Positions 44,103 through 52,052 are shown, counted from the stretch's first letter. The stretch: DNA of 64,000 nt from Streptosporangium roseum DSM 43021 (GCF_000024865.1 NC_013595.1:682001-746000); one strand, 5' to 3'. Notes: a model not told the origin generated them from the sequence alone. A program made the numbers and translations.

Positions 44103-44297
44103 ATGGGGAGCAGTCAGGGCCTTTGGGTGGCGGTCATTGCTACCGCAGGCTTCGTTGTTGGCATCGTCGGGGGGGCTTTGGCCTGGATGGGAGGGACTCC
44201 CACCGCACTTGCGGTACTTGTCGGCGCGGGGGGCTTCGCAGGCTTCATGACCCTCGCACTGGCCATCGCTAACTTCTTGGCTCGGGCACAGTCCTAA
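44103..44297 (+). CDS. Small two-helix membrane protein
   Basis: A 64-residue protein with an excellent AAGGAG ribosome-binding site 6 bases before the ATG. Two predicted membrane helices (VAVIATAGFVVGIVGGALAW and ALAVLVGAGGFAGFMTLALA) are joined by a short MGGTPT turn; the tail is NFLARAQS. The shape is that of small toxin, holin-like or membrane-effector proteins, but it carries no diagnostic motif. It follows a hairpin-rich region that might control it. Function is unknown. Confidence 0.75.
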   Translation: MGSSQGLWVAVIATAGFVVGIVGGALAWMGGTPTALAVLVGAGGFAGFMTLALAIANFLARAQS

Positions 44298-44663
44298 CCC
44301 TTGCTTCATGAATCAGGTGATCGGCGGTCCGGGGCTTCGTTCTTTAGCCTCGGACCGTCGTGCCCGTCGTGTGCCCGATGGGACGGGAAACAAGGGGGAA
44401 CAGCGGGGAGTCACGGGGAGCACGATCAGTGCGTTGAGCTGGGTTTTCGCAGGTCGAGCATGATCGGCATACGTCTTTGCAAGCAGGATGTCAGGAGTTC
44501 GAACGCCCAGGCTCCGCCCCACGTCGGAGTGGTGTACCCGGGCCTCCATGAACTCTGAGCGCTTCAGTACGACGCCGACGGGACGAAAAGGGCGCAGTGG
44601 CGTCAACCGGATGCCCTCACGACCCGTCTCTCCTGTGCCCCATCTGTCACAACAGGAGTCGCC

Positions 44664-45551
44664 TTGCGCATCCGCTCGATTCTCTCGGTCACCGCTCTGG
44701 TCGGCAGCCTGGCCCTGCTCTGTCAACCAGCGCATGCCGCCTTCTCCGAACTGCGACAGGATGCGGTCGTCGTCACCGACATCGTCGATTACCAGTGCAC
44801 CGTAACCGGCGTGGTCGAGAAACAAGACATCAAGGTCAAGGTCGAGCTGACGATGCCGGTCAACGCTGTGACGGGCCAGCAGATGACCATCAGCTGGCAC
44901 GGAACCTACGTCGACGGCACCGCGCTGAGGGCGCCTGCCGCGGGACTGGCCAGTGGCACCAAGCTGTACGCCTATGCGTCCATCAGCGGGCTCCCCGGAC
45001 TGACCTCCGCCACCGGAGTGGGCGAGCTCGCTACCCTCAGCGCGGGTCAGACCGTTCCCCTGCCGATGACCATGGTCCCTCTGAAGACCAAATCGTCCAA
45101 GGCGGGCACCGCAACGGTGAAGCCGGCCGCCATCAACTTCGGGACCAAGACCGATGAAAAGTCGATCGAGTGCGAGGTGCAGAACACCACCGCCCTGACG
45201 ACCTACCCCCTCACCGTCGCCTCCGCAAACGACCAGCCAACCGATCCTGCCCCGGTAACGCCGAGCCCACAGCCGACCCCTACCGTCACGGCGACTGCGG
45301 ACGATCAGTCAACCGGCTCCGTACCGGTGACTTCGGACCCGCAGCCGACCCATACCGTCACAGCAACCGTGACCAAGGCCTCAACGGACGGGAACAGCAA
45401 GGTGATCAAGACTCCATCAGGGGGAGCCGCGACCGGAGGCGGCGGTGAGTCCGGCCCCGATGGGCGAATGCTCATATCGACCGGCTTCCTGCTTACCTTC
45501 GCTGCCGTCACCGGACTCCTGCTACGCCGTCGTAGCCTTCCCCGGGGATGA
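44664..45551 (+). CDS. Exported, C-terminally membrane-anchored protein
   Basis: The 295-residue product starts with a TTG after a CAGGAGTCGCC site and has a signal peptide (ILSVTALVGSLALLCQPAHA). The mature domain (about 27-175) has two likely disulphide cysteines (YQCTVTG, IECEVQN) and an Ig-like beta composition. A Pro/Thr-rich stalk with repeated VTPSPQPTPTVTATADDQST-type units follows, then a C-terminal helix (MLISTGFLLTFAAVTGLLL) and RRRSLPRG. There is no clear LPxTG motif. It is probably a surface protein; similar proteins are common in actinomycetes. Confidence 0.8.
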   Translation: MRIRSILSVTALVGSLALLCQPAHAAFSELRQDAVVVTDIVDYQCTVTGVVEKQDIKVKVELTMPVNAVTGQQMTISWHGTYVDGTALRAPAAGLASGTKLYAYASISGLPGLTSATGVGELATLSAGQTVPLPMTMVPLKTKSSKAGTATVKPAAINFGTKTDEKSIECEVQNTTALTTYPLTVASANDQPTDPAPVTPSPQPTPTVTATADDQSTGSVPVTSDPQPTHTVTATVTKASTDGNSKVIKTPSGGAATGGGGESGPDGRMLISTGFLLTFAAVTGLLLRRRSLPRG

Positions 45552-45781
45552 CCATCCGGTGCTCGCCTTTGGCTGGCTGCACATACTGCGGATAGGTGTC
45601 CTTCGTCGATCCGGTAGACCTGGTGCTCAACGAGCACCGCAAGCTCTGTCAGGGGTACCGGGCCGTTGTGGCGGGCGCAGGGGAGGCGTGCAATATGCGG
45701 GCAATGATCAAGGTCGTCACCGACGTGGAGGGAAGCGCCACCGCAGGTCGGAGCCCATGGATCGCTGAGAACGGTCACGTC

Positions 45782-45832
45782 CTGTAAAACCGTCGGCTCA
45801 GCCTACGCAGGTTCAAGTCCTGCACCTGCCAC
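45782..45832 (+). other. Internal attachment site (att, right end of element A)
   Basis: An exact 51-bp copy of the 3' half of tRNA-Tyr, but with no 5' half, so it is not a functional tRNA. It separates element A (26158-45832) from element B. Sequence to its right is similar to that after the third copy. Confidence 0.92.
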
Positions 45833-45842
45833 ACCAGCAGAA

Positions 45843-45881
45843 ACAGCCCTCTCACCAGCGGAAACGCGGTGAGAGGGCTGT
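45843..45881 (+). terminator. Perfect 14-bp terminator hairpin after the internal att
   Basis: ACAGCCCTCTCACC (45843-45856) pairs with GGTGAGAGGGCTGT (45868-45881), then TCT. Related to the hairpin after the third att copy, so it probably belongs to the tRNA 3' flank of an earlier host or element. Confidence 0.85.
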
Positions 45882-46342
45882 TCTCGTATGTCCGGCTGTT
45901 CATGGTCGTCAACGGCGATCTACGGTTGATCGTTCCCAATGCGTTCCCATGGGCCGTGGCACCCGATCGACCTGTAACTCCCTCTCCAGCCCTCGCCCTG
46001 GCACCGCAAGGGTGTCACGTGATCATGAATACGGTTCCGAAAGACCTCGCGGCTGGTGACACGCGAGGTGTCAGGGGGAGCGTCAGACGGTGTCTGACGT
46101 CAGAGGGGCCGTCAGGAGCACTCGCCGAGGGTCACACTCGGGGGTCACACCAGATCACGACCCCCTGTGACCTGCACACCCCGCCGTGGCCCCCTGTGCG
46201 CTTCTTGATCAGCGCGCACGGGAGGGTGTGACCCCTGTGGTCCGTCCGCGGTCTGACCGCTTCCATCCCGCATCTTCGACCGTTCGACCGCATCCCGTAC
46301 AGCTCTGTCCGTACACAGTCGGTTGCGGACCGCGAAGAGGGC
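45882..46342. other. Intergenic region with direct and inverted repeats, no gene seen
   Basis: Contains the dyad GTCAGAC-GGT-GTCTGAC (46082-46098) and several 'ggtcaca' / 'tgtgacc' motifs between 46130 and 46232 on both strands. These could be operator or origin-type sites; I cannot assign them. Confidence 0.45.
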
Positions 46343-46464
46343 ATGGTGCCGGTCTTGATCCCGCCAGAAAGCCGCTACGGTCCCAACGATTCCCGATATG
46401 TTCCCACGAAGGTGGGTGGATCTTTAAAGGTGCAGGTCAGAGCGTTTTCGTGGAGGGACTTGGT
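46343..46464 (+). repeat. attP-arm-like repeat without att core
   Basis: About 122 bp closely matches 49066-49186, including 'aaagccgctacggtccca' and 'gatctttaaaggtgcaggt'. The match stops at 'gggact', exactly where the 51-bp att core begins in the other copy; here it continues into unrelated coding-like DNA. Confidence 0.75.
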
Positions 46465-46612
46465 CCACGCCGACCCGCAGTTACGCGAATCCCTGGCCGG
46501 GCTCGGCCCGGCCACGCTCATCCGCCGCTGCGCCGACCTGCCCGAATTCGAGGCGGACGACATTCACACTGCCGCCACCGGCGTGCTACGCGCCCTCGCC
46601 CGGTCGGCTTGG
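46465..46612 (+). pseudogene. Possible transposase fragment (IS110-like)
   Basis: An in-frame stretch reading DPQLRESLAGLGPATLIRRC and AATGVLRALARS resembles the helical middle part of IS110-family transposases. It has no start of its own and no catalytic domain, so it would be a short remnant. The family call is tentative. Confidence 0.3.
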
Positions 46613-47209
46613 ATGGACGTCATGTGTGCTCTTCTTCGCCCGAACCCTCAGTACGGCACCCGCGGTTCCGGAATGATCCTGACGTTCTTCGGCACCGTCT
46701 GGTGGCTCGTCGGCTCCGTCGTCCTGGACGGTTCCGCCCGTACCGCCGCCCTCGTCGCCGGAGCCGTCCTCGCCGCGACCCTGTTCGTCCTCGCTGCCCG
46801 CCGCCTCGACGGAACCGGCGGGCGCGAGGCGTACGAACGCAGCGCGCGCACCTTCAAGTGGAGTAACGTCGGCCAGGGAGTGGGGATCGCGGTCGTCGTC
46901 GCGGTCGGGAACATCACCGGCGGGTACAGCTGGATACCGGCACTCATCGCGATCGTGGTCGGCGCGCACTTCTTCCCGCTGGCGCGACCGTTCGGCCGCC
47001 TCGAGTACCGCTGGACCGGCAGCCTGCTCATCGTCGTCGGCGTGGCCGGCTGCGCCATGGCGCTCTCCGGGGCCTCGGAGTCCGGGGTCCAAAGCGTGGC
47101 CGGTCTGGGCTCCGCCACCGTCCTGTGGGCCACGACGGCGTGGTACCTCGTCTCCGGCGTCCCTGACAGATCCACGCTGCGACAGCAAAGCGCCGACACA
47201 GGTTCCTGA
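46613..47209 (+). CDS. Multi-pass membrane protein, unknown function
   Basis: A 198-residue product (start MDVMCALLRPNPQYG; a Met three codons later is possible) with about six hydrophobic segments, for example ILTFFGTVWWLVGSVVLDG, AALVAGAVLAATLFVLAARR and SLLIVVGVAGCAMALSG. No transporter signature is recognised. No clear ribosome-binding site; it might be the residue of a larger gene. It is the main intact gene of element B. Confidence 0.65.
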   Translation: MDVMCALLRPNPQYGTRGSGMILTFFGTVWWLVGSVVLDGSARTAALVAGAVLAATLFVLAARRLDGTGGREAYERSARTFKWSNVGQGVGIAVVVAVGNITGGYSWIPALIAIVVGAHFFPLARPFGRLEYRWTGSLLIVVGVAGCAMALSGASESGVQSVAGLGSATVLWATTAWYLVSGVPDRSTLRQQSADTGS

Positions 47210-47212
47210 TAT

Positions 47213-47520
47213 GTGTCACGGCCGCGATCGCTTCGATCCCGCAGCGGCCAGTCCTCGTAGTGGTCAACCACGGATGTCAGGCCGCGCTCGGCCAGGGCAA
47301 TGATGTAGGGCTCGCCGACGTCCAGGCCGGTGGCCTCGCTGAGCATCTCCGCGCATCTGCGCGCGCCCAGCGGCTGCGGCGGACTCGCCTGGCGCAGCTG
47401 GGTGGCCCGGCCGGCCAGGTCCTCGGCGGCGGCCCGGGGCCAGTACGGATCCCGGTCCGGGGCGCCGATCAGCCCGGTGTCCTCGGCCCGGCGCCAGTCG
47501 CCGAAGGTGAGCCCCAGCAA
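47213..47520 (-). pseudogene. Decayed regulator-like fragment
   Basis: The minus strand reads LTFGDWRRAEDTGLIGAPDR, RDPYWPRAAAEDLAGRATQL and GLDVGEPYIIALAERGLTSV, text typical of small AICE-associated DNA-binding proteins. It has no convincing start or stop in one frame and runs on into sequence antisense to the membrane protein. Probably a gene remnant. Confidence 0.45.
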
Positions 47521-47544
47521 CTCGGGGTGTCGGTAACGAAGCTG

Positions 47545-47680
47545 TCAGCAGGTGCACGCGATTGCGTTAACCCAGGTCAGCGAGCCGGACTGGCGGGACG
47601 GAATCAGCATTCTGCAGGTGAACCCCAGCGGTGCTGCGAGAGCTGTCACCAGGGTCAACACGATCGCGTGTACCTGGTGA
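47545..47680. repeat. 33-bp imperfect inverted repeat pair
   Basis: 47545-47577 (TCAGCAGGTGCACGCGAT...) is matched, inverted, by 47648-47680 (...ATCGCGTGTACCTGGTGA) with about five differences. The 70 bp between show no gene. It could be a small MITE-like insertion or a structured site. Confidence 0.6.
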
Positions 47681-48224
47681 CACGACTCTCAACGACACCC
47701 CAACGCAGCCGGAAAGCTTGCCGGGCGCCGGGGAACAAGCCCTCGTCTGCCTCGTGACCGGCCCCGTAGCCGGCCCCGAAGCGAGCACGGCGCGTGCGCA
47801 GGATCACCTCGTGCGCGTGGAGTTCGACGCCGAGCCCGGCGAGGACGCTCGGGCGGCCGGGCTGAGGCACCTCGGCCAGGCATGCCGGCAGCTCGGAGCC
47901 CAAGGGCTTGAGCTCTTCGACGCGCAATTCCAGATGCTTTATATCGGCCGGTCAGGCAAGCCTTGCCCGGTGGAAGAGGCTCGCAGGGGCACGGCGTCCT
48001 TCACAGCTCGGACGAGGCGTCGGCCCGTCAGACGCAGCGGAGTACTGCCAGCCCCGGCCCCCTTCTGTTCAGGCAAGCTGCTGGAAGGGTTGGCTGCGGC
48101 GCCGGCCCGGTCGTCTCCGGCGACGCCGAGACGTGCGGTCGGTCGCTTGCCGGTCGATCATGGCCACCGGAGCGGCGACTCCCGCTCACCACGAACGCGG
48201 TCCTCTTGGGGGATGACCCCGATC
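47681..48224. other. Intergenic region, no confident gene
   Basis: Open frames exist on both strands but lack start signals or recognisable domains. I treat this as decayed element DNA. Confidence 0.45.
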
Positions 48225-49037
48225 GCGACCTCCGGAGGATCTCGTCGAGACCTGACGACGACGTCCAGGGCACCCCCGCGGTGGCAGATTGGCGGAACCG
48301 TAGAACGCAATCTACCGAGGGAGCCGCGACGTGACCGATACGAAAAAGCTGTGGGGACGACGTGGAATTGCCGGACTGGCTGCCACGCTTGCGTTGATCA
48401 CCGGAACGGCGACGGCGTCCTTCGCCGGAACCGCGTCTTCCGATCCTGGGCCCCGGCTGTCCGGATCCGCGGGCGGCAAACTGCCCAAGACGTTCGGACC
48501 TTGGGCCGGGGACCCGGTGAAGTTCCAGATCGAGGCCCGTGGCGGACCCGGCACCACGAAGGGGACTTTCAAGGTGTTCCACGGGAAGGGCAGGACCGGT
48601 GGCGTCGTCGCCGAGTTCGAGGGGAAGATCACCTGTCTGCTGGTGGGCGGTGAGGTCGCCGTCGCCACCGGCGTTATCACCCGTGGTTACACGAACCTTA
48701 CGGATGAGAAGAACGCGGACGTCACCGGCCAGAAGGTCTCGTTCACCGTGCACGACAACGGCCGTTCCGACAGGCTCTACTGGATGTGGGGGTTCATGAA
48801 CGCGCCGATCAACGATTGCCAGGGCACGGCGCCGATTCTCAAGACGAGCCACGGGGACTTCAAGGTCCATGACTGACAGGGCAGGCGATCTGGCGCACGT
48901 CGGGCGAGGTCGCGCACCCTGCATCCGCGCGGAGGTGACGGCAATGCCGTAGACGCCGTCGCGACCTCGGGAGGATCCCGCGGCGACCCGAGGACGATGT
49001 GCGGGGCGTCGCCGCAGCGGCAGATTGACAGGAACGC
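48225..49037. repeat. Direct repeats flanking the secreted-protein gene
   Basis: About 80 bp at 48225-48305 ('gcgacctccggaggatc ... ggcagattgg') recurs at 48952-49037 ('gcgacctcgggaggatc ... ggcagattga'). The first copy is the gene's upstream region, so the second may be a promoter relic of a lost tandem gene copy. Confidence 0.65.
48331..48876 (+). CDS. Small secreted protein, unknown function
   Basis: The 181-residue protein has a signal peptide (GIAGLAATLALITGTATASF, cleavage near AFAG-type SFAG). The mature part has a KVFHGKGRTGGVVAEFEGKI strand-rich core and two cysteines (ITCLLVGG, INDCQGTA) that may pair. The GTG at 48331 follows a GAGGGAGCC site. Related sequence of about 80 bp lies just upstream of the gene and again just downstream (48225-48305 and 48952-49037). 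No family recognised. Confidence 0.78.
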   Translation: MTDTKKLWGRRGIAGLAATLALITGTATASFAGTASSDPGPRLSGSAGGKLPKTFGPWAGDPVKFQIEARGGPGTTKGTFKVFHGKGRTGGVVAEFEGKITCLLVGGEVAVATGVITRGYTNLTDEKNADVTGQKVSFTVHDNGRSDRLYWMWGFMNAPINDCQGTAPILKTSHGDFKVHD

Positions 49038-49065
49038 CGGGGCCCTGGGATGTACCCCGATGGAT

Positions 49066-49184
49066 GGCATGGGGCCGGTCCCGATCTTGCCAAAAAGCCG
49101 CTACGGTCCCACCGATTCCCGATGTGTTCCCACAGAGGCGGGGGGATCTTTAAAGGTGCAGGTCAGAGCATTATCGCGGAGGGA
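49066..49184 (+). repeat. Element B right-arm sequence next to the third att
   Basis: Copy of the 122-bp sequence at 46343-46464, here directly joined to the att core. Probably the integrase arm-site region of an attP half. Confidence 0.6.
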
Positions 49185-49235
49185 CTGTAAAACCGTCGGC
49201 TCAGCCTACGCAGGTTCAAGTCCTGCACCTGCCAC
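49185..49235 (+). other. Third attachment site (right end of element B)
   Basis: Exact 51-bp copy of the tRNA-Tyr 3' half. The region between this and the copy at 45782 is 3.4 kb with no integrase, so it is a dependent or degenerate element. Confidence 0.92.
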
Positions 49236-49247
49236 ACCAGCAGAAAG

Positions 49248-49282
49248 AGGCCCCTCACCAGCAGAAATGCGGTGCGGGGCCT
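49248..49282 (+). terminator. Terminator-like hairpin after the third att
   Basis: AGGCCCC (49248-49254) pairs with GGGGCCT (49276-49282), extended by CACC/GGTG after one mismatch, followed by TCTTCG. Homologous in place to the hairpin at 45843. Confidence 0.75.
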
Positions 49283-49317
49283 TCTTCGTTCTTGATCCGT
49301 GAGTCCCCGTGATTCCC

Positions 49318-49425
49318 CGCTGTTTCCCGGGAGATCAGGCCCCACCTCAGCCACCTACGGTCCAAGGCCTTCAAGGGGCGATCATCCCGGAGCCGAGTAC
49401 CCCCGCCGGAGGCATGGGTTTGGGG
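49318..49425. repeat. Dispersed repeat, copy 3 (inverted, shortened)
   Basis: Read on the minus strand it gives 'gcctccggcgggggtact', 'ccgggatgatc', 'gtggctgagg' and 'gcctgatctcccg', matching the 5' part of copy 1 at 39096. The central and 3' parts are absent. Confidence 0.65.
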
Positions 49426-49456
49426 TTGCATCCTGTACCCCGGTACAGGCTTACCG
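49426..49456 (+). promoter_or_regulatory. MerR-type operator/promoter of the mercury-like module
   Basis: A perfect dyad CCTGTACC-CC-GGTACAGG (49432-49449) lies directly after a TTGCAT -35-like element (49426-49431). A poor -10 (TTACCG or TACCGT) would follow with a 19-20-bp spacer. Dyad inside an over-long spacer is the hallmark of MerR-activated promoters. Confidence 0.7.
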
Positions 49457-49514
49457 TCGGGGTGCAGGGGTCGCTCGCAGGAGAGACGGGCGGCCTTGGC
49501 ATTGGGGAGGGCTC

Positions 49515-49847
49515 ATGGAGTGGGCGCCGGCTGAATGCACGCTTCCGACCGAAGAGAGGCCGTTGCGGACGGCGGAGTTCGACGAGCTGTTCGCTTCCGC
49601 GCTGCGTGGGCTGGAGCGGGTGGGACCAACTCACCTGCGGCTCATACTGGAGGGTGGAGAACAGGCAGAGCAGACCGCGCGGGACCTGGCCACGAGGGAG
49701 ACGGGTTGCTGCTCGTTCTTCAGCTTCACCTGCACGCCCGGTGGTGAGGGCCTGGCCCTGGACATCGAGGTGCCCGCGGTTCACGTGAAGGTGCTCGACG
49801 GGCTGGCGGTCCGGGCGATCGAGGCGGCTCCCCGGATTGCGTCATGA
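49515..49847 (+). CDS. Small cysteine-pair protein leading the merR module
   Basis: A 110-residue protein with the ATG at 49515 after GGGGAGGG. Its striking feature is ATRETGCCSFFSFTCTPGGE, a CC pair and nearby C that could bind a soft metal. The C-terminal half is beta/alpha (LALDIEVPAVHVKVLDGLAV). Its stop overlaps the merR ATG (ATGA). I take it as a metal-binding or regulatory accessory of the module; no enzyme family is assigned. Confidence 0.72.
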   Translation: MEWAPAECTLPTEERPLRTAEFDELFASALRGLERVGPTHLRLILEGGEQAEQTARDLATRETGCCSFFSFTCTPGGEGLALDIEVPAVHVKVLDGLAVRAIEAAPRIAS

Positions 49848-50272
49848 GCGAGAAATGGCTGCGTACCGGAGAGGTTGCCGAAGCGGCAGGGGTCAATGCC
49901 CAGACGTTGCGCTATTACCACCGGCGGGGCCTGTTGCAAGAGCCGCAGCGTAGTAACGGGGGGCATCGGCTGTATCCGCCGGAGACCGTGACCGTCCTGC
50001 GTGTGATCAAGGTGGCGCAACGGCTGGGCTTCACGCTGGAGGAGGTGGCCGACCTGGTTGAGGCGGCTTCGCATCGTCACGGCAAGTCGGACAGCGGTTT
50101 GCAGGCACGGGCAACAGCGAAGCTCGTCGAGGTGGAACAGAAGATCGCCGACCTTCAGACGATCCGTGACACGTTGGTTCAAGCGGTGGACGCCGGGTGT
50201 GATGACCTAGTGGCGTGTGCGGTGAGTTCGTGCTGCCCGTTGCCGTTCTCCGGCCTGGTGGACGGGGGCTAG
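49844..50272 (+). CDS. merR: MerR-family metal-responsive regulator
   Basis: The 142-residue activator/repressor has the N-terminal winged helix (LRTGEVAEAAGVNAQTLRYY, HRRGLLQEPQRSNGGHRLYP), a dimerisation coiled coil, and the C-terminal metal loop (CDDLVACAVSSCCPLPF), which is cysteine-rich in the manner of mercury-type MerR rather than copper or zinc types. It probably binds the dyad at 49432-49449. It is read in the same direction as the genes it controls. Confidence 0.85.
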   Translation: MSEKWLRTGEVAEAAGVNAQTLRYYHRRGLLQEPQRSNGGHRLYPPETVTVLRVIKVAQRLGFTLEEVADLVEAASHRHGKSDSGLQARATAKLVEVEQKIADLQTIRDTLVQAVDAGCDDLVACAVSSCCPLPFSGLVDGG

Positions 50273-50273
50273 C

Positions 50274-50603
50274 ATGTCGACCTCAACTGATCCTGACCGG
50301 CGTAAGCGCCTGGTCCCAGCTGGTCTGACGGGCTTGGCTGCGTTGGCCTGTGCCGTGTGCTGTGCGCTTCCCGTGCTGCTGGCTGCCGGGGTGATCGGGG
50401 GCACCGGGGCCATCGCGCTTACGGGCGTTATGCCGACAGTGGCGCTGGTCCTGGCGGGCGTGGCCGTGCTGGCTTGGGGGCTGGTGTGGTTCCTGCGCAG
50501 GCGGAAGCAAACTACTGGATGCGCAGGTGAAACTGGCTGCGGCTGCCAGAGCACGGGGGCTCATCGGCCCACTGAAAGCGATCCCCTGCAGTCGCAGCTG
50601 TGA
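50274..50603 (+). CDS. MerT/MerC-like metal-transport membrane protein
   Basis: The 109-residue product has about three hydrophobic helices. A CAVCCALPVLLAAG motif places vicinal cysteines in the first helix, as in mercury-uptake proteins, and a cysteine-rich tail (CAGETGCGCQS) could relay metal. The ATG at 50274 follows the merR stop by one base. Assigned to the mer-type transport group by motif; no merA reductase is present nearby. Confidence 0.75.
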   Translation: MSTSTDPDRRKRLVPAGLTGLAALACAVCCALPVLLAAGVIGGTGAIALTGVMPTVALVLAGVAVLAWGLVWFLRRRKQTTGCAGETGCGCQSTGAHRPTESDPLQSQL

Positions 50604-50929
50604 CTGTCGCTCGCTCCCTCCTGCTGTTCGTGGTGGCCGCGCTCGCCGAGATCGGCGGTGCCTGGTTGGTCTGGCAGGGAGTGAGAGAACAACGCGGGCT
50701 GTTGTGGGTCGGGGCTGGAATCATCGCCCTGGGCCTGTACGGCTTCGTGGCCACCGTGCAACCGGATGCCAACTTCGGCCGCATCCTGGCCGCCTACGGT
50801 GGCATCTTCGTAGCCGGATCCTTGGCCTGGGGCATGCTCATCGACGGGTTCCACCCTGATCGATGGGACGTCATCGGCGCCGTGGTGTGCCTGATCGGCG
50901 TCGCCGTCATCATGTACGCCCCGCGTTGA
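50600..50929 (+). CDS. YnfA-family membrane protein (UPF0060)
   Basis: The 109-residue four-helix protein of the small multidrug-resistance-like fold: LFVVAALAEIGGAWLVWQG, LYGFVATVQPDANFGRILAA, YGGIFVAGSLAWGMLIDGF and DRWDVIGAVVCLIGVAVIMY all match the family. The ATG-less start is a GTG at 50600 overlapping the previous stop. YnfA proteins often travel with metal-resistance genes in mobile DNA, as here. Confidence 0.9.
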   Translation: MTVARSLLLFVVAALAEIGGAWLVWQGVREQRGLLWVGAGIIALGLYGFVATVQPDANFGRILAAYGGIFVAGSLAWGMLIDGFHPDRWDVIGAVVCLIGVAVIMYAPR

Positions 50930-50989
50930 TAGTCAGAGCTGAGCGAAGCCATGGCACCTCGAACGGAGGCATAGATGGCATCCGGCTGA

Positions 50990-51890
50990 TCAGACCTCAG
51001 CAGCTCGTCCGGTACGGGTGAACAGCATCCCGATGAGGGCAATACCCATCCGTGCGGCGGGGTAGGCCCATGCGGCGTTCGGTGAGACCAAGGTCCACAG
51101 CAGTCCGGCAATGGCGCCGGCGGCGAAATTGCCCAGGGATTGGACAGTGGCCAGCAGGCCGAAGGCTGATCCACGTAGGTCGGTAGGGGCCAGGGCTGCG
51201 ACGGCTGCGTGTTCGGCGGTCTCCACGCATCCGATGGCCAGACCGGCGGCGATGAAGGGCAGGGCGAGCAGGAGGTAGCTGACGGTGTCGAAGGCCAAAG
51301 CGGCGTAGGCGATGCCGAACAGGGTGATTCCTGCGGTCATGACGAGGACGGGGCCGCGCTTGCCGAGTCGGTCGGAGGTGTGTCCGGCGGGTATGGATGC
51401 CAGGGTTGCGGCGATGTTGTAGGCGACGTACAGGCTCAGGGCGATGCTGGTTGCTGCTTCGATGCCGTGGGCGGGGGTGAGAAGCTCTGTGGCTCGCAGG
51501 ATGAGCAGGGTGGCGGCGACGTTGCCCACCTCGAAAGCGGTGATCGCTCCGAGGAGACGGCCCAGGTCCCCGCGCAGAACGGGCCGGATACGCAGCCTGA
51601 TCGGGACGCGTTCGCGTACGGCTGGCTGGGCGGCTCTGCTGATGGCGTAGATGATGGCCAGGGCGGCGAGGATGCCGGGGATGACGGAGATGAGGATGGC
51701 GGTCCGGACGCTGAAGACGGCGACAAGTTCCAGGGCGAGAAGTGGTCCGCCGATGGCTCCCAGGTTGTCCATCGCGCGCTCGAACCCGTACGCCCGGCCG
51801 TAGGCATTGGCTGGAACCAGGTCGGCCAACAGCGCGTTGCGGGCGGGAACGCGTACACCTCGGGCGAACCAGGCCCCCGCGCAGGGCTCC
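50990..51890 (-). pseudogene. 5'-truncated MFS transporter
   Basis: About 300 residues of a major facilitator protein beginning in the middle (AWFARGVRVPARNALLADLV, normally after helix 4) and running through the remaining helices to GIALIGMLFTRTGRAAEV. The first third is missing. The break at about 51890 joins it to a fragment of the AICE gene copied at 51891-52052, in a different frame, so no native start remains. Probably non-functional. Confidence 0.8.
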
Positions 51891-52052
51891 AACCTGCCAG
51901 ACGAGTTCGCCGGTGCTCTTGTCCTTGGCGTAGACGGTGCGGCCGTTGGTCGAGGCGTCGAAGTCCTTGACCTGCTCGACCTCGCCGACGATGTAGCAGC
52001 CGTGCGGGAAGACCTGGTCGAAGCCGATCGGGATAGGGCCTTGGATGGCCAT
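51891..52052 (-). pseudogene. 5' fragment of the AICE leading gene (second copy)
   Basis: Codons for MAIQGPIPIGFDQVFPHGCY and on to KDKSTGELVWQV are nearly identical to the gene at 31799-32239, then the sequence switches to the MFS gene. The intact promoter and operator lie upstream, so transcription from the AICE promoter now reads into the truncated MFS gene. Confidence 0.85.

Noticed and set aside
26107..49235. Reading the copies at 45782 and 49185 as two further tRNA-Tyr genes
   Set aside because: Only the 3' half is present; acceptor 5' strand, D-arm and 5' anticodon stem are missing, so they are att sites, not tRNAs.
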